From NCBI GenBank assembly GCA_963717385.1, contig CAVQWE010000006.1, positions 434,001-498,000 on the forward strand: 64,000 nucleotides of DNA, in the 5' to 3' direction. The DNA comes from Sva-07 sp963717385. Its GTDB lineage: Bacteria; Actinomycetota; Acidimicrobiia; Acidimicrobiales; Ilumatobacteraceae. The position numbers were made by a program, and so were the translations under genes. The notes below the pieces were generated by a model, which saw only the letters and a list, made by a program, of their open reading frames with translations, was not told the DNA's origin and did not search any database. Numbering within the stretch: position 1 is the stretch's first letter; each line of letters starts with the position of its first letter. Positions 8,953 through 17,817 of this stretch are shown piece after piece.

Positions 8953-9323
8953 GCCTCCGACAATCCGACCACGGCGACAACGAAGATGAGGTACAGCACG
9001 ATCAGCGCCACCGACGTCACCGCCGCGACGATCGCCCACTTCTTCGCCGCCTCGGAGGACGTGACCGCCCCGGCGTAGTCGCCCGAGTTGTATTTGCCGT
9101 CGACCTGTGCCGCGAACACGATGCTGACCACACCGAACGGCAAGCAGCAGAACAGCGTGGTGAGGATCGCCCACACGAGATAGTTCGCCGGCTTCGGGCC
9201 CGACGGCTGCTGCTGCCAACCCGGGTTCCACCCGGATGGCGGGTAGCCACCAGGCGGGTACCCGCCTGAAGGAGGCGGCGGGGGCGAGCCCGGTGGCGGG
9301 GGCGGCGGCGGCATGCTGGACAT
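8949..9323 (-). CDS. CD225/dispanin family membrane protein
   Basis: The 124-aa protein has a Pro/Gly/Tyr-rich cytoplasmic N-terminus (residues 1-43), then two membrane segments (about 47-72 and 95-119) around a short loop containing AAQVDGKYNSGDYAGA. This is the CD225/dispanin pattern, where the loop follows an ALPFGVVSIVFA-like intramembrane helix. Bacterial members are small membrane proteins of unknown role that often neighbour DUF2752 proteins, as here. A Shine-Dalgarno (GGAG) precedes the ATG by 8 nt; an internal ATG three codons in is less likely. Confidence 0.85.
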   Translation of the reverse strand: MSSMPPPPPPPGSPPPPPSGGYPPGGYPPSGWNPGWQQQPSGPKPANYLVWAILTTLFCCLPFGVVSIVFAAQVDGKYNSGDYAGAVTSSEAAKKWAIVAAVTSVALIVLYLIFVVAVVGLSEA

Positions 9324-9390
9324 GGCGATTCTCCTGCGGTTGTCTCGACGCGCTCGGCTCCCAGTCGACCGATGTCGCTCGATCGAAACG

Positions 9391-10473
9391 CTAGATCGTC
9401 GCCGTGGCCGATTCTGGGATCGGATCGCCCTGGGTCACCGCTGCCGAGCGCTTGTGGCGACGGGCAACATCGAGACGCCACATCACGTACAGGATCGCAC
9501 CCAAGACGATCGGAACGACGTAGGTGATCAGTCGGTAGACGAGCACGCCGGCGAGCGCCGCTGAAGCATCGACACCGGCAGCGACGAGCGCGCCGGTGAG
9601 ACCAGCTTCGACCACCCCGACGCCGCCGGGCACGGGAACGAACGAACTGAGCAGCGTGACCACGAAGTAGATGCGGGCGAACTCGATCAACCCCAGTTCG
9701 TCGCCGACGCCGAGCCCACGCAAGGCCACGACCAGGATCACCGCACCGACCGACTGCGCGAGCGCCGTGGCGGCCAGCAGCCCCAACGGGCGCCCCGCCA
9801 CCGCACGCAACGATGCCCTGACCTCGAGCAGTCCGGCGCCCACATCGTGGCCGGCGAACCGAGGAGCGAGCGACGGCAAGCGGTTGACCGCACGAGTGGT
9901 CAGCTTGTGGATGGCGGCCACCAGCCAGGCGGTGATGCGCTCGGAGCGCAACACGACCGCCCAGAACAGCGCCGAGCCGCCGACGACCACCGAACACACC
10001 GCGAGCATGGCGAGGTCGGTGCGAGTCGGCGGCCGCTGGGTGATCTCCACCAGCAGCACACCGAACGGCAGCAGCCAGGTTGCGAACGTCGTCGCCACCC
10101 CATAGGCAACAAGCATCGAGGTGAACGTCGTGGTCGGCACCGCAGCATCGCGAGCGATCGACCAGCGCAGGCCGGTTGCGAGCGGACCCCCGAGCGGTAC
10201 CCCCTTGCTGGCGGCGGTGCCGACGTCGTGGATCGTCAGCGACCGGCCGAACGAGGTCGTGCCGAGCAACCGCTGCACGATGCCGGCTCGGCTGACACGT
10301 TCGACTGCGCCCAATGCAACCAACACGACGATGACGGCAAACGACAATCGCCGCATCTCACCGATCGCATCACCGATCGTCCCCCGCTGGAACCAGACCG
10401 CCCCAGCCAGGACCAGCCCGATGGTCACGACGAGTCCGAGACGGACCACATCATTCGTCGATCGGGGGGCCAC
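9391..10473 (-). CDS. Lysylphosphatidylglycerol synthase TM region/UPF0104 family flippase-like protein
   Basis: A 360-aa polytopic membrane protein with about eight hydrophobic segments. It matches the LPG_synthase_TM (YbhN/UPF0104) family, whose hallmark is the PVPGGVGVVEAGLTGALVAAG-type segment seen near residues 270-290. Members fused to a catalytic domain flip lysyl-phosphatidylglycerol; stand-alone ones are putative lipid transporters. No synthase domain is present here. The GTG at 10473 is chosen because TACGTT ends 6 nt before it, and because longer frames would run through the divergent lipoprotein promoter. It is followed after 67 bp by the CD225/DUF2752 pair. Confidence 0.8.
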   Translation of the reverse strand: MAPRSTNDVVRLGLVVTIGLVLAGAVWFQRGTIGDAIGEMRRLSFAVIVVLVALGAVERVSRAGIVQRLLGTTSFGRSLTIHDVGTAASKGVPLGGPLATGLRWSIARDAAVPTTTFTSMLVAYGVATTFATWLLPFGVLLVEITQRPPTRTDLAMLAVCSVVVGGSALFWAVVLRSERITAWLVAAIHKLTTRAVNRLPSLAPRFAGHDVGAGLLEVRASLRAVAGRPLGLLAATALAQSVGAVILVVALRGLGVGDELGLIEFARIYFVVTLLSSFVPVPGGVGVVEAGLTGALVAAGVDASAALAGVLVYRLITYVVPIVLGAILYVMWRLDVARRHKRSAAVTQGDPIPESATATI

Positions 10474-10479
10474 GAGTGG

Positions 10480-10485
10480 AACGTA
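10480..10485 (-). promoter_or_regulatory. putative leaderless -10 box
   Basis: TACGTT on the minus strand ends 6 nt before the GTG of the UPF0104-type gene; no Shine-Dalgarno is present. Confidence 0.45.
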
Positions 10486-10567
10486 GGCCCACCGTGAAAC
10501 GTCTGCGCAGTCAAGCCAGCCACTAGTTTGTCCGGTGCGTGAACACCACAACCTGAAGGAGAACCTC

Positions 10568-11470
10568 ATGCGACGCTCCCCCGCCCTGCGCCGGATCATC
10601 CCGGCGATCGCCGTCGGCGCTCTCGTCCTGGCCGCGTGCGGCAGCGACGACGACTCGACCGAGTCGGCCAGCACCGACGCCCCGACCGACACAGCTGATG
10701 GCAGCGGCGACGGTGCGGTCGACTGCAGCTCGACGATCGACGACGGCGTGCTCACCATCGCCACCGGCGAACCGGCCTTCGATCCGTGGGTGATCGATGA
10801 TGCTCCAGAAACCGGAGAAGGCTTCGAAGCCGCGGTTGCATACGCCGTGGCTGCCGAAATGGGCTACGAGGGTGACGCTGTCGTGTGGACCCGAACCTCG
10901 TTCGACGAGGCGATCCAGCCCGGAGCGAAGAGCTTCGACATGAACCTCCAGCAGTACTCGATCACCCCAGAGCGGGCCGAGAACATCGACTTCTCGCTGC
11001 CGTACTTCACCAGCAACCAGGCGATCGTCGCCCTCGAGGGCTCGGCAGCCGAGGGAGCGACCACCATTGCGGACCTCAAAGACGTCAAGTTCGGCGCCCA
11101 GGTCGGCACCACCAGCCTGGCGTTCATCACCGACGTGATCCAGCCGAATCAGGAGCCGTTCGTCTACGACGACAACGTCGGCGCCAAGGCCGCGCTCGAG
11201 GCCAACCAGATCGACGCCGCGGTGTTCGACCTCTACACCGCTCGCTTCGTCTCTGACTTCGAGATCGAAGGGAGCAGTGTCATCGGACAGTTCCCCGCAG
11301 AGAGCGGTGGCGACACCGATCAGTTCGGTTTCGTCCTCGAAAAGGACAGCGCACTCACCGCGTGTGTCGATGCTGCGATCACCACCATCACCGACAGCGG
11401 CGAACTCGATGCAATCTACGACGAGTGGCTTGCCGAGTACGCCTCTGCGCCGATGATCGCCGTCGAGTGA
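10568..11470 (+). CDS. Amino-acid ABC transporter substrate-binding lipoprotein
   Basis: This 300-aa protein is a periplasmic-binding-protein fold of the SBP_bac_3 family (polar amino acids, cystine, glutamine). It has a signal peptide and lipobox LVLAAC with acylated Cys24, a Ser/Thr/Asp-rich linker, then domains containing EAIQPGAKSFDMNLQQYSIT and ENIDFSLPYFTSNQAI. The ATG at 10568 has an AAGGAG Shine-Dalgarno; a GTG at 10535 is rejected. A TAGTTT box just upstream of 10535 is a plausible promoter. The permease and ATPase follow directly, forming a complete importer. Ligand specificity cannot be fixed from sequence. Confidence 0.9.
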   Translation: MRRSPALRRIIPAIAVGALVLAACGSDDDSTESASTDAPTDTADGSGDGAVDCSSTIDDGVLTIATGEPAFDPWVIDDAPETGEGFEAAVAYAVAAEMGYEGDAVVWTRTSFDEAIQPGAKSFDMNLQQYSITPERAENIDFSLPYFTSNQAIVALEGSAAEGATTIADLKDVKFGAQVGTTSLAFITDVIQPNQEPFVYDDNVGAKAALEANQIDAAVFDLYTARFVSDFEIEGSSVIGQFPAESGGDTDQFGFVLEKDSALTACVDAAITTITDSGELDAIYDEWLAEYASAPMIAVE

Positions 11471-11501
11471 CCCGAGCCGGAACCGAAATCCAACAATCCT
11501 G

Positions 11502-12339
11502 ATGTCCGATCGACCGACCCGGCGCGAGCGCTACGAGCGCGCTCGTCGCCGGCGGTCGATCGTGATCGCCACGGTCTCCACGATCGTGGTCGTCGGCGCC
11601 CTGGTCATCCTGATCCCGCTCACCCCAGGGTGGGAGCGGGTGCGCCAAGCATTCTTCGATGGCGACGTCTTCGTCGACACCTTCCCCGGCCTGCTCGAGC
11701 GCGTTCTGGCTCGACGTGAAGATCCTGCTGTGGTCGACCCCGTTCATCCTGATCGTGTCGCTGCTGATCGCGCTGGCGCGCAACACACGCAGCCCTGCAC
11801 TGTTCCCACTGCGCGCGTTCGCGGTGATCTACACCGACGTCCTTCGTGGCATCCCCGTGATCCTGCTCGTGTTCCTGATCGGGTTCGGCGTGCCGGCCCT
11901 CGGGCTGTCGCGCACCTGGTCGAACCCGCTGATCTGGGGCAGTGTCACGCTGGTGCTGTCGTACTCGGCGTACACCGCCGAGATCATCCGCGCCGGCATC
12001 GACGCCGTCCACGAGAGCCAGCGAGCAGGTGCCCGCTCGCTCGGCATGACGAGCAGCCAGACCATGCGGTCGGTCGTGCTCCCCCAGGCGTTCCGCAAGA
12101 TCGTTCCGCCGATGATGAACACCTTCGTCAGCCTGCAGAAGGACGTGGCACTGGTGAGTCTCATCGGACCCGTCGAGATCCTGCGACAAGCCGGCATCGA
12201 CAAGGCCACCTACGCGAACTTCACGCCGTACGTCGCAGCCTCGCTGATCTTTCTCGCCATGACCATTCCCTGTACCCGCTTGGCCGACTGGGCGCTCGCC
12301 CGCCAACGGGCCCGAACCGGCGCGACCACCATCGCATGA
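11502..12339 (+). CDS. Amino-acid ABC transporter permease (one frameshift near 11700)
   Basis: The N-terminal part (MSDRPTRRERYERARR, one TM helix, then FFDGDVFVDTFPGLLE) reads in one frame. From about 11700 the match moves to the next frame: FWLDVKILLWSTPFILIVSL through the permease EAA-loop region (ESQRAGARSLGMTSSQTM) to the end. Removing one base at GAG(C)GCGTTC restores a single HisM/GlnP-type protein of about 278 aa. As sequenced, the first frame runs on and enters the ATPase gene in frame, giving a spurious 536-codon product. The stop overlaps the ATPase ATG by 4 bp. I regard the indel as a probable sequence error. Confidence 0.85.
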
Positions 12340-13112
12340 GCGACGCAGCCATTTCAGCCACCGCGTCCGCGCCGAAGATCTCGATGCGCGGTGTTCGCAA
12401 GTCGTTCGGGTCCACCGTGGTGCTCGACGGCATCGACCTCGATGTCACCGAGGGCGACGTGATCACTTTGATTGGCGCCTCGGGGTCAGGCAAGTCCACG
12501 TTGTTGCGCTGCGTCAACCTGCTCGAGCCGACCGACGACGGCCAGATCATCCTCGACGGCGTCGACATCGCCGAGCCCGGTCTCGACGCCGACCCGATCC
12601 GTCGCCGCATCGGCATGGTGTTCCAGAGTTTCAACCTGTTCCCGCACATGAGCGTGATCGACAACGTTGCCATCGGGCCACGCAAAGTGCTCGGTGCCAA
12701 CAAGGCCGACGCACGACGTGACGGCCTCGTCATGCTCGCCCGACTCGGCCTGACCGAACGGGCCGACGCCTACCCCGATCAGCTCTCCGGTGGCCAACAG
12801 CAGCGGGTTGCGATCGCTCGGTCATTGGCGATGAATCCCGAGGTGATGTTGCTCGACGAGATCACCTCGGCGCTCGATCCCGAACTGGTCGGCGAAGTAC
12901 TCGACGTGGTCCGGGGGCTCAAGGCCGACGGCATGACGATGCTGTTCGCCACGCACGAGATGGCGTTCGCCCGCGAGATCAGCGACCGAGTGTGCTTCTT
13001 GCACCAGGGCCGGATCCTCGAAGAGGGCCCGCCTTCGCAGATCTTCGAGTCGCCGACCGAACCGCGCACCCAAGCGTTTCTCCAGCGCGTCATCGACGCC
13101 GGCCGCCTCTGA
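12336..13112 (+). CDS. Amino-acid ABC transporter ATP-binding protein (GlnQ-like)
   Basis: The 258-aa protein carries Walker A GASGSGKST (residues 47-55), Q-loop VFQSFNLFPHMSV, ABC signature LSGGQQQRVAIARSLA, Walker B VMLLDEITSALDPE and the H-loop FATHEMAFA. The SFNLFPHM segment and overall length are typical of polar amino-acid importers. The ATG overlaps the permease stop by 4 bp, completing a three-gene importer with the lipoprotein at 10568. Its stop codon shares two bases with a 33-bp palindrome. Confidence 0.95.
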   Translation: MSDAAISATASAPKISMRGVRKSFGSTVVLDGIDLDVTEGDVITLIGASGSGKSTLLRCVNLLEPTDDGQIILDGVDIAEPGLDADPIRRRIGMVFQSFNLFPHMSVIDNVAIGPRKVLGANKADARRDGLVMLARLGLTERADAYPDQLSGGQQQRVAIARSLAMNPEVMLLDEITSALDPELVGEVLDVVRGLKADGMTMLFATHEMAFAREISDRVCFLHQGRILEEGPPSQIFESPTEPRTQAFLQRVIDAGRL

Positions 13113-13143
13113 TCACGCCAGGGGTCAGACCCCAGGCGTGATC
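13111..13143. repeat. 33-bp REP-like palindrome, family A copy 1
   Basis: The sequence starts GATCACGCCAGGGGTC, has A at the centre, and its right half is the exact reverse complement except for the A/T positions. The first two bases are shared with the TGA of the GlnQ-like gene. Near-identical copies lie at 16076, 16972 and 17818 around a RAYT transposase gene. Confidence 0.9.
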
Positions 13144-13162
13144 CGACCCGGTGTCGGGTGAC

Positions 13163-14788
13163 TCAGGGCATCAGCGCCGTGGCGTGTTCGTCGCGGAGGG
13201 TCTTCTTCGAGAATTTCCCGACGCTGGTCTTGGGAACCTCGTCGATCCAGATCACGCCCTTGGGCATCTGCCACTTCGCGATCTTGCCCTCGAGGAACGA
13301 CAACACCTCGTCTTCGGTGAGGTCGTCGGCGCCCGGGGCCTTCACGACACAGGCCAGTGGAGCCTCACCCCACTTCTCGTGGGCGACGCCGATGACGGCG
13401 GCCTCGGCGATCTTCGGGTGCGCCATCAGTTCGTTCTCGAGCTCGACCGAGCTGATCCACTCACCGCCGCTCTTGATCAGATCCTTGGTGCGGTCGACGA
13501 GGCGGACCATGCCACGATCGTTGACCACCGCAACGTCGCCGGTCTTGAGCCAGCCGTCGTCGGTGAAGCTCTCGCCCGAACGTTCGTCGTCGTAGTAGTC
13601 CGATGCAATCCAGTTGCCGCGGCACTGCAGTTCACCGCTGCTCTCGCCATCCCAGGGGACCGGGTTCGTGGTGCCGGGTTCGACAACGCGACACTCAGCC
13701 CCGAACACGATGCGCCCGACCTGCGTGCGCAGTTCTGCCTGCTCGTCCTGGGGCAGCTGTTCCTGGTCGGCGTCGAGGCGACACACCGCGGCGATCGGGC
13801 TGGTTTCGGTCATCCCCCATGCCTGGAAGATGGGGAGGCCGGTCTGCTCGCGGTACGCCTCCGACAGCGACTTCGGCACGGCCGAGCCGCCACATGGGAT
13901 GGACCGCAACGACGAGGTGTCGCGCCCCTTCAACTCGGGGAGCACGGCCATCCAGATCGTGGGCACACCAGCAGCGACGGTGACCTTTTCGTTCACGATC
14001 AGGTCGGCGACGGCCGGGCCGGACAGGTTCGGCCCCGGCATCACCAGGTTCGCACCCGTCGCAACGGCGGCGTGCGCCAGGCCCCAGGCGTTCGCGTGGA
14101 ACATGGGCACGACGGGCAGGATCACGTCGCTCTCACGGGCGCCGAGACTGTCGGCGGTCATCGCGCCCATCGTGTGCAGGAACGTGGAGCGATGGGTGTA
14201 GACGACACCCTTCGGATTGCCCGTGGTGCCACTCGTGTAGCACATGCTCGCAGCCCGGTGCTCGTCGTCGACACCGAACTCCACCGGGTCGGCTGCGGCG
14301 AGGAGTTCCTCGTAGTCGAGCAGTTCGTGGCCGTTGAGGTCGGCGGGAATGTCGCCGACACCGTCGTCCATCATCACGAGATGCTTCAAGTTCTCGAACG
14401 TCGGCAGCAACGGTGCGAGCAGACCGAGCAGCGAACGGTCGACGAAGATCACTTCGTCGTCGGCGTGGTTGACGATGTAGGTGAGTTGCTCGGGGAACAG
14501 GCGGATGTTGAGCGTGTGGAGCACCCGGCCGGTGCAAGGAGCCGCGAAGTACAGCTCGAGGTGGCGGGCGGTGTTCCAGGCGAAGGTGCCGACTCGCCCG
14601 TCGGCGGAGATGCCGAGATCGTCGAGGACGCCGCCGAGCTTGCGGGTGCGTGCCGCCCACTCGCCATAGGTCGTGCGCTCGATCCCTGTTCCGGTGGACG
14701 TGACGATTTCCTTGTGCGGGAAGTACTTCTCCGCACGCTCGAAGATGTGAGGTATGGCGAGTGGGACGTCTTGCATCAGGCCCTGCAT
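13163..14788 (-). CDS. Long/medium-chain fatty acid-CoA ligase
   Basis: A 541-aa ANL-superfamily enzyme that adenylates a carboxylate and transfers it to CoA. It has the P-loop MCYTSGTTGNPKGVVYTHRS, the A5 motif FQAWGMTETSP, A7 DGWLKTGDVAVV, A8 VDRTKDLIKSGGEWIS, and the C-terminal lysine in KTSVGKFSKKTLRD. Length and motifs match the FadD/AlkK branch. The ATG at 14788 is chosen because TACGTT ends 8 nt upstream of it; an internal ATG is four codons further in. Gene context gives no chain-length hint. Confidence 0.9.
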   Translation of the reverse strand: MQGLMQDVPLAIPHIFERAEKYFPHKEIVTSTGTGIERTTYGEWAARTRKLGGVLDDLGISADGRVGTFAWNTARHLELYFAAPCTGRVLHTLNIRLFPEQLTYIVNHADDEVIFVDRSLLGLLAPLLPTFENLKHLVMMDDGVGDIPADLNGHELLDYEELLAAADPVEFGVDDEHRAASMCYTSGTTGNPKGVVYTHRSTFLHTMGAMTADSLGARESDVILPVVPMFHANAWGLAHAAVATGANLVMPGPNLSGPAVADLIVNEKVTVAAGVPTIWMAVLPELKGRDTSSLRSIPCGGSAVPKSLSEAYREQTGLPIFQAWGMTETSPIAAVCRLDADQEQLPQDEQAELRTQVGRIVFGAECRVVEPGTTNPVPWDGESSGELQCRGNWIASDYYDDERSGESFTDDGWLKTGDVAVVNDRGMVRLVDRTKDLIKSGGEWISSVELENELMAHPKIAEAAVIGVAHEKWGEAPLACVVKAPGADDLTEDEVLSFLEGKIAKWQMPKGVIWIDEVPKTSVGKFSKKTLRDEHATALMP

Positions 14789-14796
14789 GGAGCGCG

Positions 14797-14802
14797 AACG
14801 TA
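14797..14802 (-). promoter_or_regulatory. putative leaderless -10 box
   Basis: TACGTT on the minus strand ends 8 nt before the ligase ATG at 14788, without a Shine-Dalgarno site. Confidence 0.5.
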
Positions 14803-14837
14803 GCGCACGGCGCCGCCGGTCGATCGAACGGGGGCGG

Positions 14838-14843
14838 TACCGT
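14838..14843 (+). promoter_or_regulatory. putative leaderless -10 box
   Basis: TACCGT ends 8 nt before the ATG at 14852. With the opposed box at 14797-14802 it forms a compact 63-bp divergent promoter region. Confidence 0.5.
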
Positions 14844-14851
14844 TGCGCCGT

Positions 14852-15493
14852 ATGACCGAAAGCGCGGCGATCGACGCAGCCGACACGCCGCACGTGCGCC
14901 CGTCGTGGGCGCCGCTCACGCTCGTTGCGTTCGTCCTCCTCGTGATCGCCACCAACATCGCAAGTGCCGTCTGGGCACGCTGGGTCGACACCAATCCTGA
15001 GGGCTTGCTGATGCTGTCGTCGCGCAACCGCTACCTGGCGTTGACGCTGGCTGCGGGCGTGCCGGTGGGCACCTACGTGGTGATCGCGTTCGCTCGGATC
15101 GGTGCGGCGTTCGTGGTGTGCCACATGATCGGACGGGCCTACCACGACGACGCCATTGGTTGGTTCCGCAAGTACCTCGGGGTCAACCAGGAAACCGTCG
15201 ACACCTTCAACCGCGGGTTCGCCAAGGCCGAATGGGTGCTGATTCCGTTCTTTGCCGGTTCCAACATCGTGGCCGCACTCAGCGGAGTGCACCGCACTCC
15301 CCCAGCGCGCCTGGCCGTACTGCTGTCGGTCGGCATCGCCGGACGACTGGCGCTGATGTGGTGGCTGGCACGCACATTCGAATCACAGTTGGTCGACTTC
15401 CTCGAATGGTTGCAGCGATATCAGTGGTGGGCAGTCGGCATCTCGATCGCCATCGTGCTGCTCGTCAACGTCCGCAACCTCCGCGGCGCCTGA
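14852..15493 (+). CDS. Integral membrane protein, possibly VTT/DedA-like
   Basis: The 213-aa protein has four to five hydrophobic segments: near residues 24-42, 60-90 (which includes VPVGTYVVIAFARIGAAFVV), 128-145, 155-175 and 192-209. The segment EWVLIPFFAGSNIVAALSG followed by a hydrophobic helix recalls SNARE-associated/DedA membrane proteins, but the match is weak. The ATG at 14852 is chosen over a TTG three codons upstream on promoter spacing. It diverges from the acyl-CoA ligase gene. I do not know its function. Confidence 0.65.
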   Translation: MTESAAIDAADTPHVRPSWAPLTLVAFVLLVIATNIASAVWARWVDTNPEGLLMLSSRNRYLALTLAAGVPVGTYVVIAFARIGAAFVVCHMIGRAYHDDAIGWFRKYLGVNQETVDTFNRGFAKAEWVLIPFFAGSNIVAALSGVHRTPPARLAVLLSVGIAGRLALMWWLARTFESQLVDFLEWLQRYQWWAVGISIAIVLLVNVRNLRGA

Positions 15494-15496
15494 CGA

Positions 15497-15524
15497 CATC
15501 CGGGGTCAGACCCGCGACGTGATC
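15497..15524. repeat. Degenerate family A palindrome remnant
   Basis: CCGGGGTCAGACCC followed by GCGACGTGATC retains the core and right arm of the 33-bp palindrome but has lost most of the left arm. It lies 4 nt after the stop codon of the upstream membrane protein gene. Confidence 0.5.
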
Positions 15525-15582
15525 GCCGGACGATCGGCTTCTGTCTGGGCCGATCGGCCCAATCGTTGCTAGAACAACAGCC

Positions 15583-16077
15583 ATGGCTGAAGTCACCCTT
15601 GGGGGCAACCCCGTCCACACGTCCGGAGATCTCCCCGCTGTCGGCGCTGCTGCGCCCGCGTACTCGCTGGTCGGCGCCGACCTGAGCGAGTACGACGCAT
15701 CGGAATTCGCCGGGAAGAACGTGATCCTCAACATCTTCCCGAGCATCGACACGCCCACGTGCGCCACCAGCGTGCGCCAGTTCAACGAGCGCGCCGCCGG
15801 CATGGACGAAACCGTCGTGCTGTGCGTGTCGGCCGATCTGCCCTTCGCCATGGGCCGCTTCTGCGGTGCCGAAGGCATCGAGAACGTGAAGGTCGGCTCG
15901 ACGTTTCGCTCCGACTTCGGCTCGGACTACGGGGTGACCCTCACCGACGGCAAGCTGCAGGGCGTGCTCGCTCGTGCAGTCGTGGTGATCGGGCCCGACG
16001 GCAACGTCAAGCACACCGAGCTCGTCAGCGAAATCGCGCTCGAACCCAACTACGACGCCGCCCTCGCCGCCCTCTGA
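15583..16077 (+). CDS. tpx: Thiol peroxidase
   Basis: Tpx is a cytoplasmic atypical 2-Cys peroxiredoxin that reduces lipid and hydrogen peroxides with thioredoxin. The 164-aa protein has the peroxidatic cysteine at C60 in IDTPTCATSVRQFN and the resolving cysteine at C94 in GRFCGAEG, matching the C61/C95 pair of E. coli Tpx. Length and the opening VTLGGNPVHTSGDLPAVG fit the family. It is preceded by about 60 bp of intergenic DNA. Its TGA stop shares two bases with a 33-bp palindrome, and its last 28 bp overlap the 3-prime end of the convergent RAYT frame. Confidence 0.95.
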   Translation: MAEVTLGGNPVHTSGDLPAVGAAAPAYSLVGADLSEYDASEFAGKNVILNIFPSIDTPTCATSVRQFNERAAGMDETVVLCVSADLPFAMGRFCGAEGIENVKVGSTFRSDFGSDYGVTLTDGKLQGVLARAVVVIGPDGNVKHTELVSEIALEPNYDAALAAL

Positions 16078-16937
16078 TCACGCCAGGGGTCAGACCCCAG
16101 GCATGATCGTCCCGCCACGGCGGTGAGGCTTGCGGCACGCTCGACCACCGCTCCAAGCGCAGCGCTGTGGCTCACACGAGTTCGCGCCCGATGGGTGGCC
16201 GAGTGAAGCGCGCCCGGTGTCGCGATGCCGAACACCTCCATCACGACCCCGCGATCGGCGCCATTGTTCACTGCCCAACCGAGCGCAAGCAGACGGGCCA
16301 GACGACCGCTGGTCCCGTCGGCTTCGAATTCGTCGAGGACGAACGCACATGCTGCGATCATGGCATGCAGGCGGCCGATCGAGACATCGACGACGGCCGA
16401 CGGTTCGTCCGCTACAACGAACCGATCGAACGCCGCCCGGTCGCCCTCCCAATGGCTGAGCACCTCGTCGGTTCGCAGCCACGGAGGCGTCCTGCGCAGC
16501 CCGAGATACGTCCGATGACTCGACCAGCGATAGTCGGCAACGTCGCTGACTCCGTCGAGTGCCAGCGGATTGCGGTGGATGTAACGACACGCCGTCAACA
16601 GGTACCCGTCGTCGAGGATCTGTCGGGACGCAAACCGTCCCCGGAACAGCGCACCGTCGCGACCCAGCCGGTCGTTCACGTGACGTGTGTACAACGAGCC
16701 CAGCCGCTGCATCGCCTCGGACAGGTGACCTTTCGGACAGTGCACGAGCGTGTGGTAGTGGTTGTCCATCAGGCAGTAGGCGTGGGTCACCACGCCGAAC
16801 CGCTCGAAGATGTCACCGAAACGCTGCCCCATCTCGACACGGTCGCTGTCATCGAAGAACACGTCTTGATGGTTGATCCCACGGTTCATGACGTGGAACA
16901 GGCTGTCGGGAAGGTCGGGTCGCAACGGTCGGGCCAT
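16050..16937 (-). mobile_element. REP-associated tyrosine transposase (RAYT, IS200/IS605-like Y1 transposase)
   Basis: This 295-aa protein has the Y1_Tnp fold of RAYT enzymes: FHVMNRGINHQDVFF at the start, the HUH metal site CLMDNHYHTLV (H60, H62), the likely catalytic tyrosine Y83 in SLYTRHVN, and the GALFRGRFASR segment characteristic of RAYTs. Such single-copy enzymes nick and move REP palindromes rather than themselves. The gene is bracketed by 33-bp palindromes at 16076-16108 and 16972-17004. The first lies inside the reading frame and encodes about residues 278-288, so the authentic C-terminus may once have been shorter. CATGAT lies 6 nt before the ATG. Confidence 0.85.
16076..16108. 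repeat. 33-bp REP-like palindrome, family A copy 2
   Basis: It begins GATCACGCCAGGGGTC and ends GACCCCAGGCATGATC, differing from copy 1 by one base in the right arm. The first two bases belong to the tpx stop codon, and the element lies within the 3-prime end of the RAYT frame. Confidence 0.9.
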
Positions 16938-16971
16938 GGTTCGATCATGACCAGTGGGTGTCGCAGGGTTC

Positions 16972-17004
16972 GATCACGTATGGGGTCTGACCCCTGGCGT
17001 GATC
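16972..17004. repeat. 33-bp REP-like palindrome, family A copy 3
   Basis: It reads GATCACGTATGGGGTC then TGACCCCTGGCGTGATC. On the minus strand its first bases overlap the TGA stop of dapB. It is the upstream flank of the RAYT gene, 35 bp from the RAYT start. Confidence 0.9.
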
Positions 17005-17773
17005 AATCGAGGAAGGGATCGAGGGTGCGGGTCAGACCGGGCACGCTCGAGATCTTCTTGCAGGCGAGGACCACGCCGGGCATGAAGCTGTCGCGGTCGT
17101 AGCTGTCCTGGCGGATCGTGAGGGTCTGGCCCTGCGCTCCGAGGATCACCTCTTGGTGGGCGACCATGCCGCGCATGCGCACGGAGTGGACGTTGATCCC
17201 CCCGGGACCCGTGCCGCCGCGGGCTCCCGGGTAGACCTCGTCGGTGGTCGGGTCGGCGCCGAACTCGCCACGTCGAGCTTCGGCCATTCGTTCCGCCGTC
17301 TTCACCGCCGTGCCGGAGGGGGCATCGATCTTGCGGTCGTGGTGCAGCTCGATGATCTCAGCGGTGTCGAAGAACGGCGCCGCCATTGCTGCGAAGCGCA
17401 TCATCAGCACCGCAGAGATCGCGAAGTTCGGTGCGATCACACAGTTGGGGCCATCGACGCCATCGAACACTGATTCGAACAGCTCGAAATCGTCGGCCGA
17501 GAAACCGGTGGTTCCCACGACGGCGTGGATGCCGTGCGCGGCGAGCCATGGCAGCATCGCACGGGAAGCATCAGCGACGGTGAAGTCGATTACGACGTCG
17601 CAGGAGGCAGCCGTGAATGCGTCGAGCGACTCACTCACTTCGATGCCCTCGATCAGTTCGCCGCGACCGAACGGGTCGACGGCGGCAGCGAAAACGAGAT
17701 CGGGGTCAGCGACCACTGCCGCACAAACGGTTCGACCCATTCGTCCGGCAGCGCCGCTGACCCCAATTCTCAT
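17003..17773 (-). CDS. dapB: 4-hydroxy-tetrahydrodipicolinate reductase
   Basis: DapB reduces the DapA product with NAD(P)H in the lysine/diaminopimelate pathway. The 256-aa protein opens with the Rossmann motif MRIGVSGAAGRMGR and contains ELHHDRKIDAPSGTAVKTAE, which carries the catalytic His and Lys, plus ARGGTGPGGINVHSVR for substrate binding. The ATG at 17773 is used; longer frames lack homology. It follows pnp in the same direction, as in many actinobacteria. The stop codon overlaps a REP-like palindrome, and another lies just upstream of the gene. Confidence 0.95.
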   Translation of the reverse strand: MRIGVSGAAGRMGRTVCAAVVADPDLVFAAAVDPFGRGELIEGIEVSESLDAFTAASCDVVIDFTVADASRAMLPWLAAHGIHAVVGTTGFSADDFELFESVFDGVDGPNCVIAPNFAISAVLMMRFAAMAAPFFDTAEIIELHHDRKIDAPSGTAVKTAERMAEARRGEFGADPTTDEVYPGARGGTGPGGINVHSVRMRGMVAHQEVILGAQGQTLTIRQDSYDRDSFMPGVVLACKKISSVPGLTRTLDPFLD

Positions 17774-17817
17774 GTGTTCAGTCTGGCCGATGAGTGCGCA
17801 CAACGTGCCATCTCATC

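Noticed and set aside
11502..13112. Apparent 536-aa permease-ATPase fusion
   Set aside because: The middle 200 codons are nonsense while the true permease continues in the next frame; a one-base indel explains the read-through into the ATPase.
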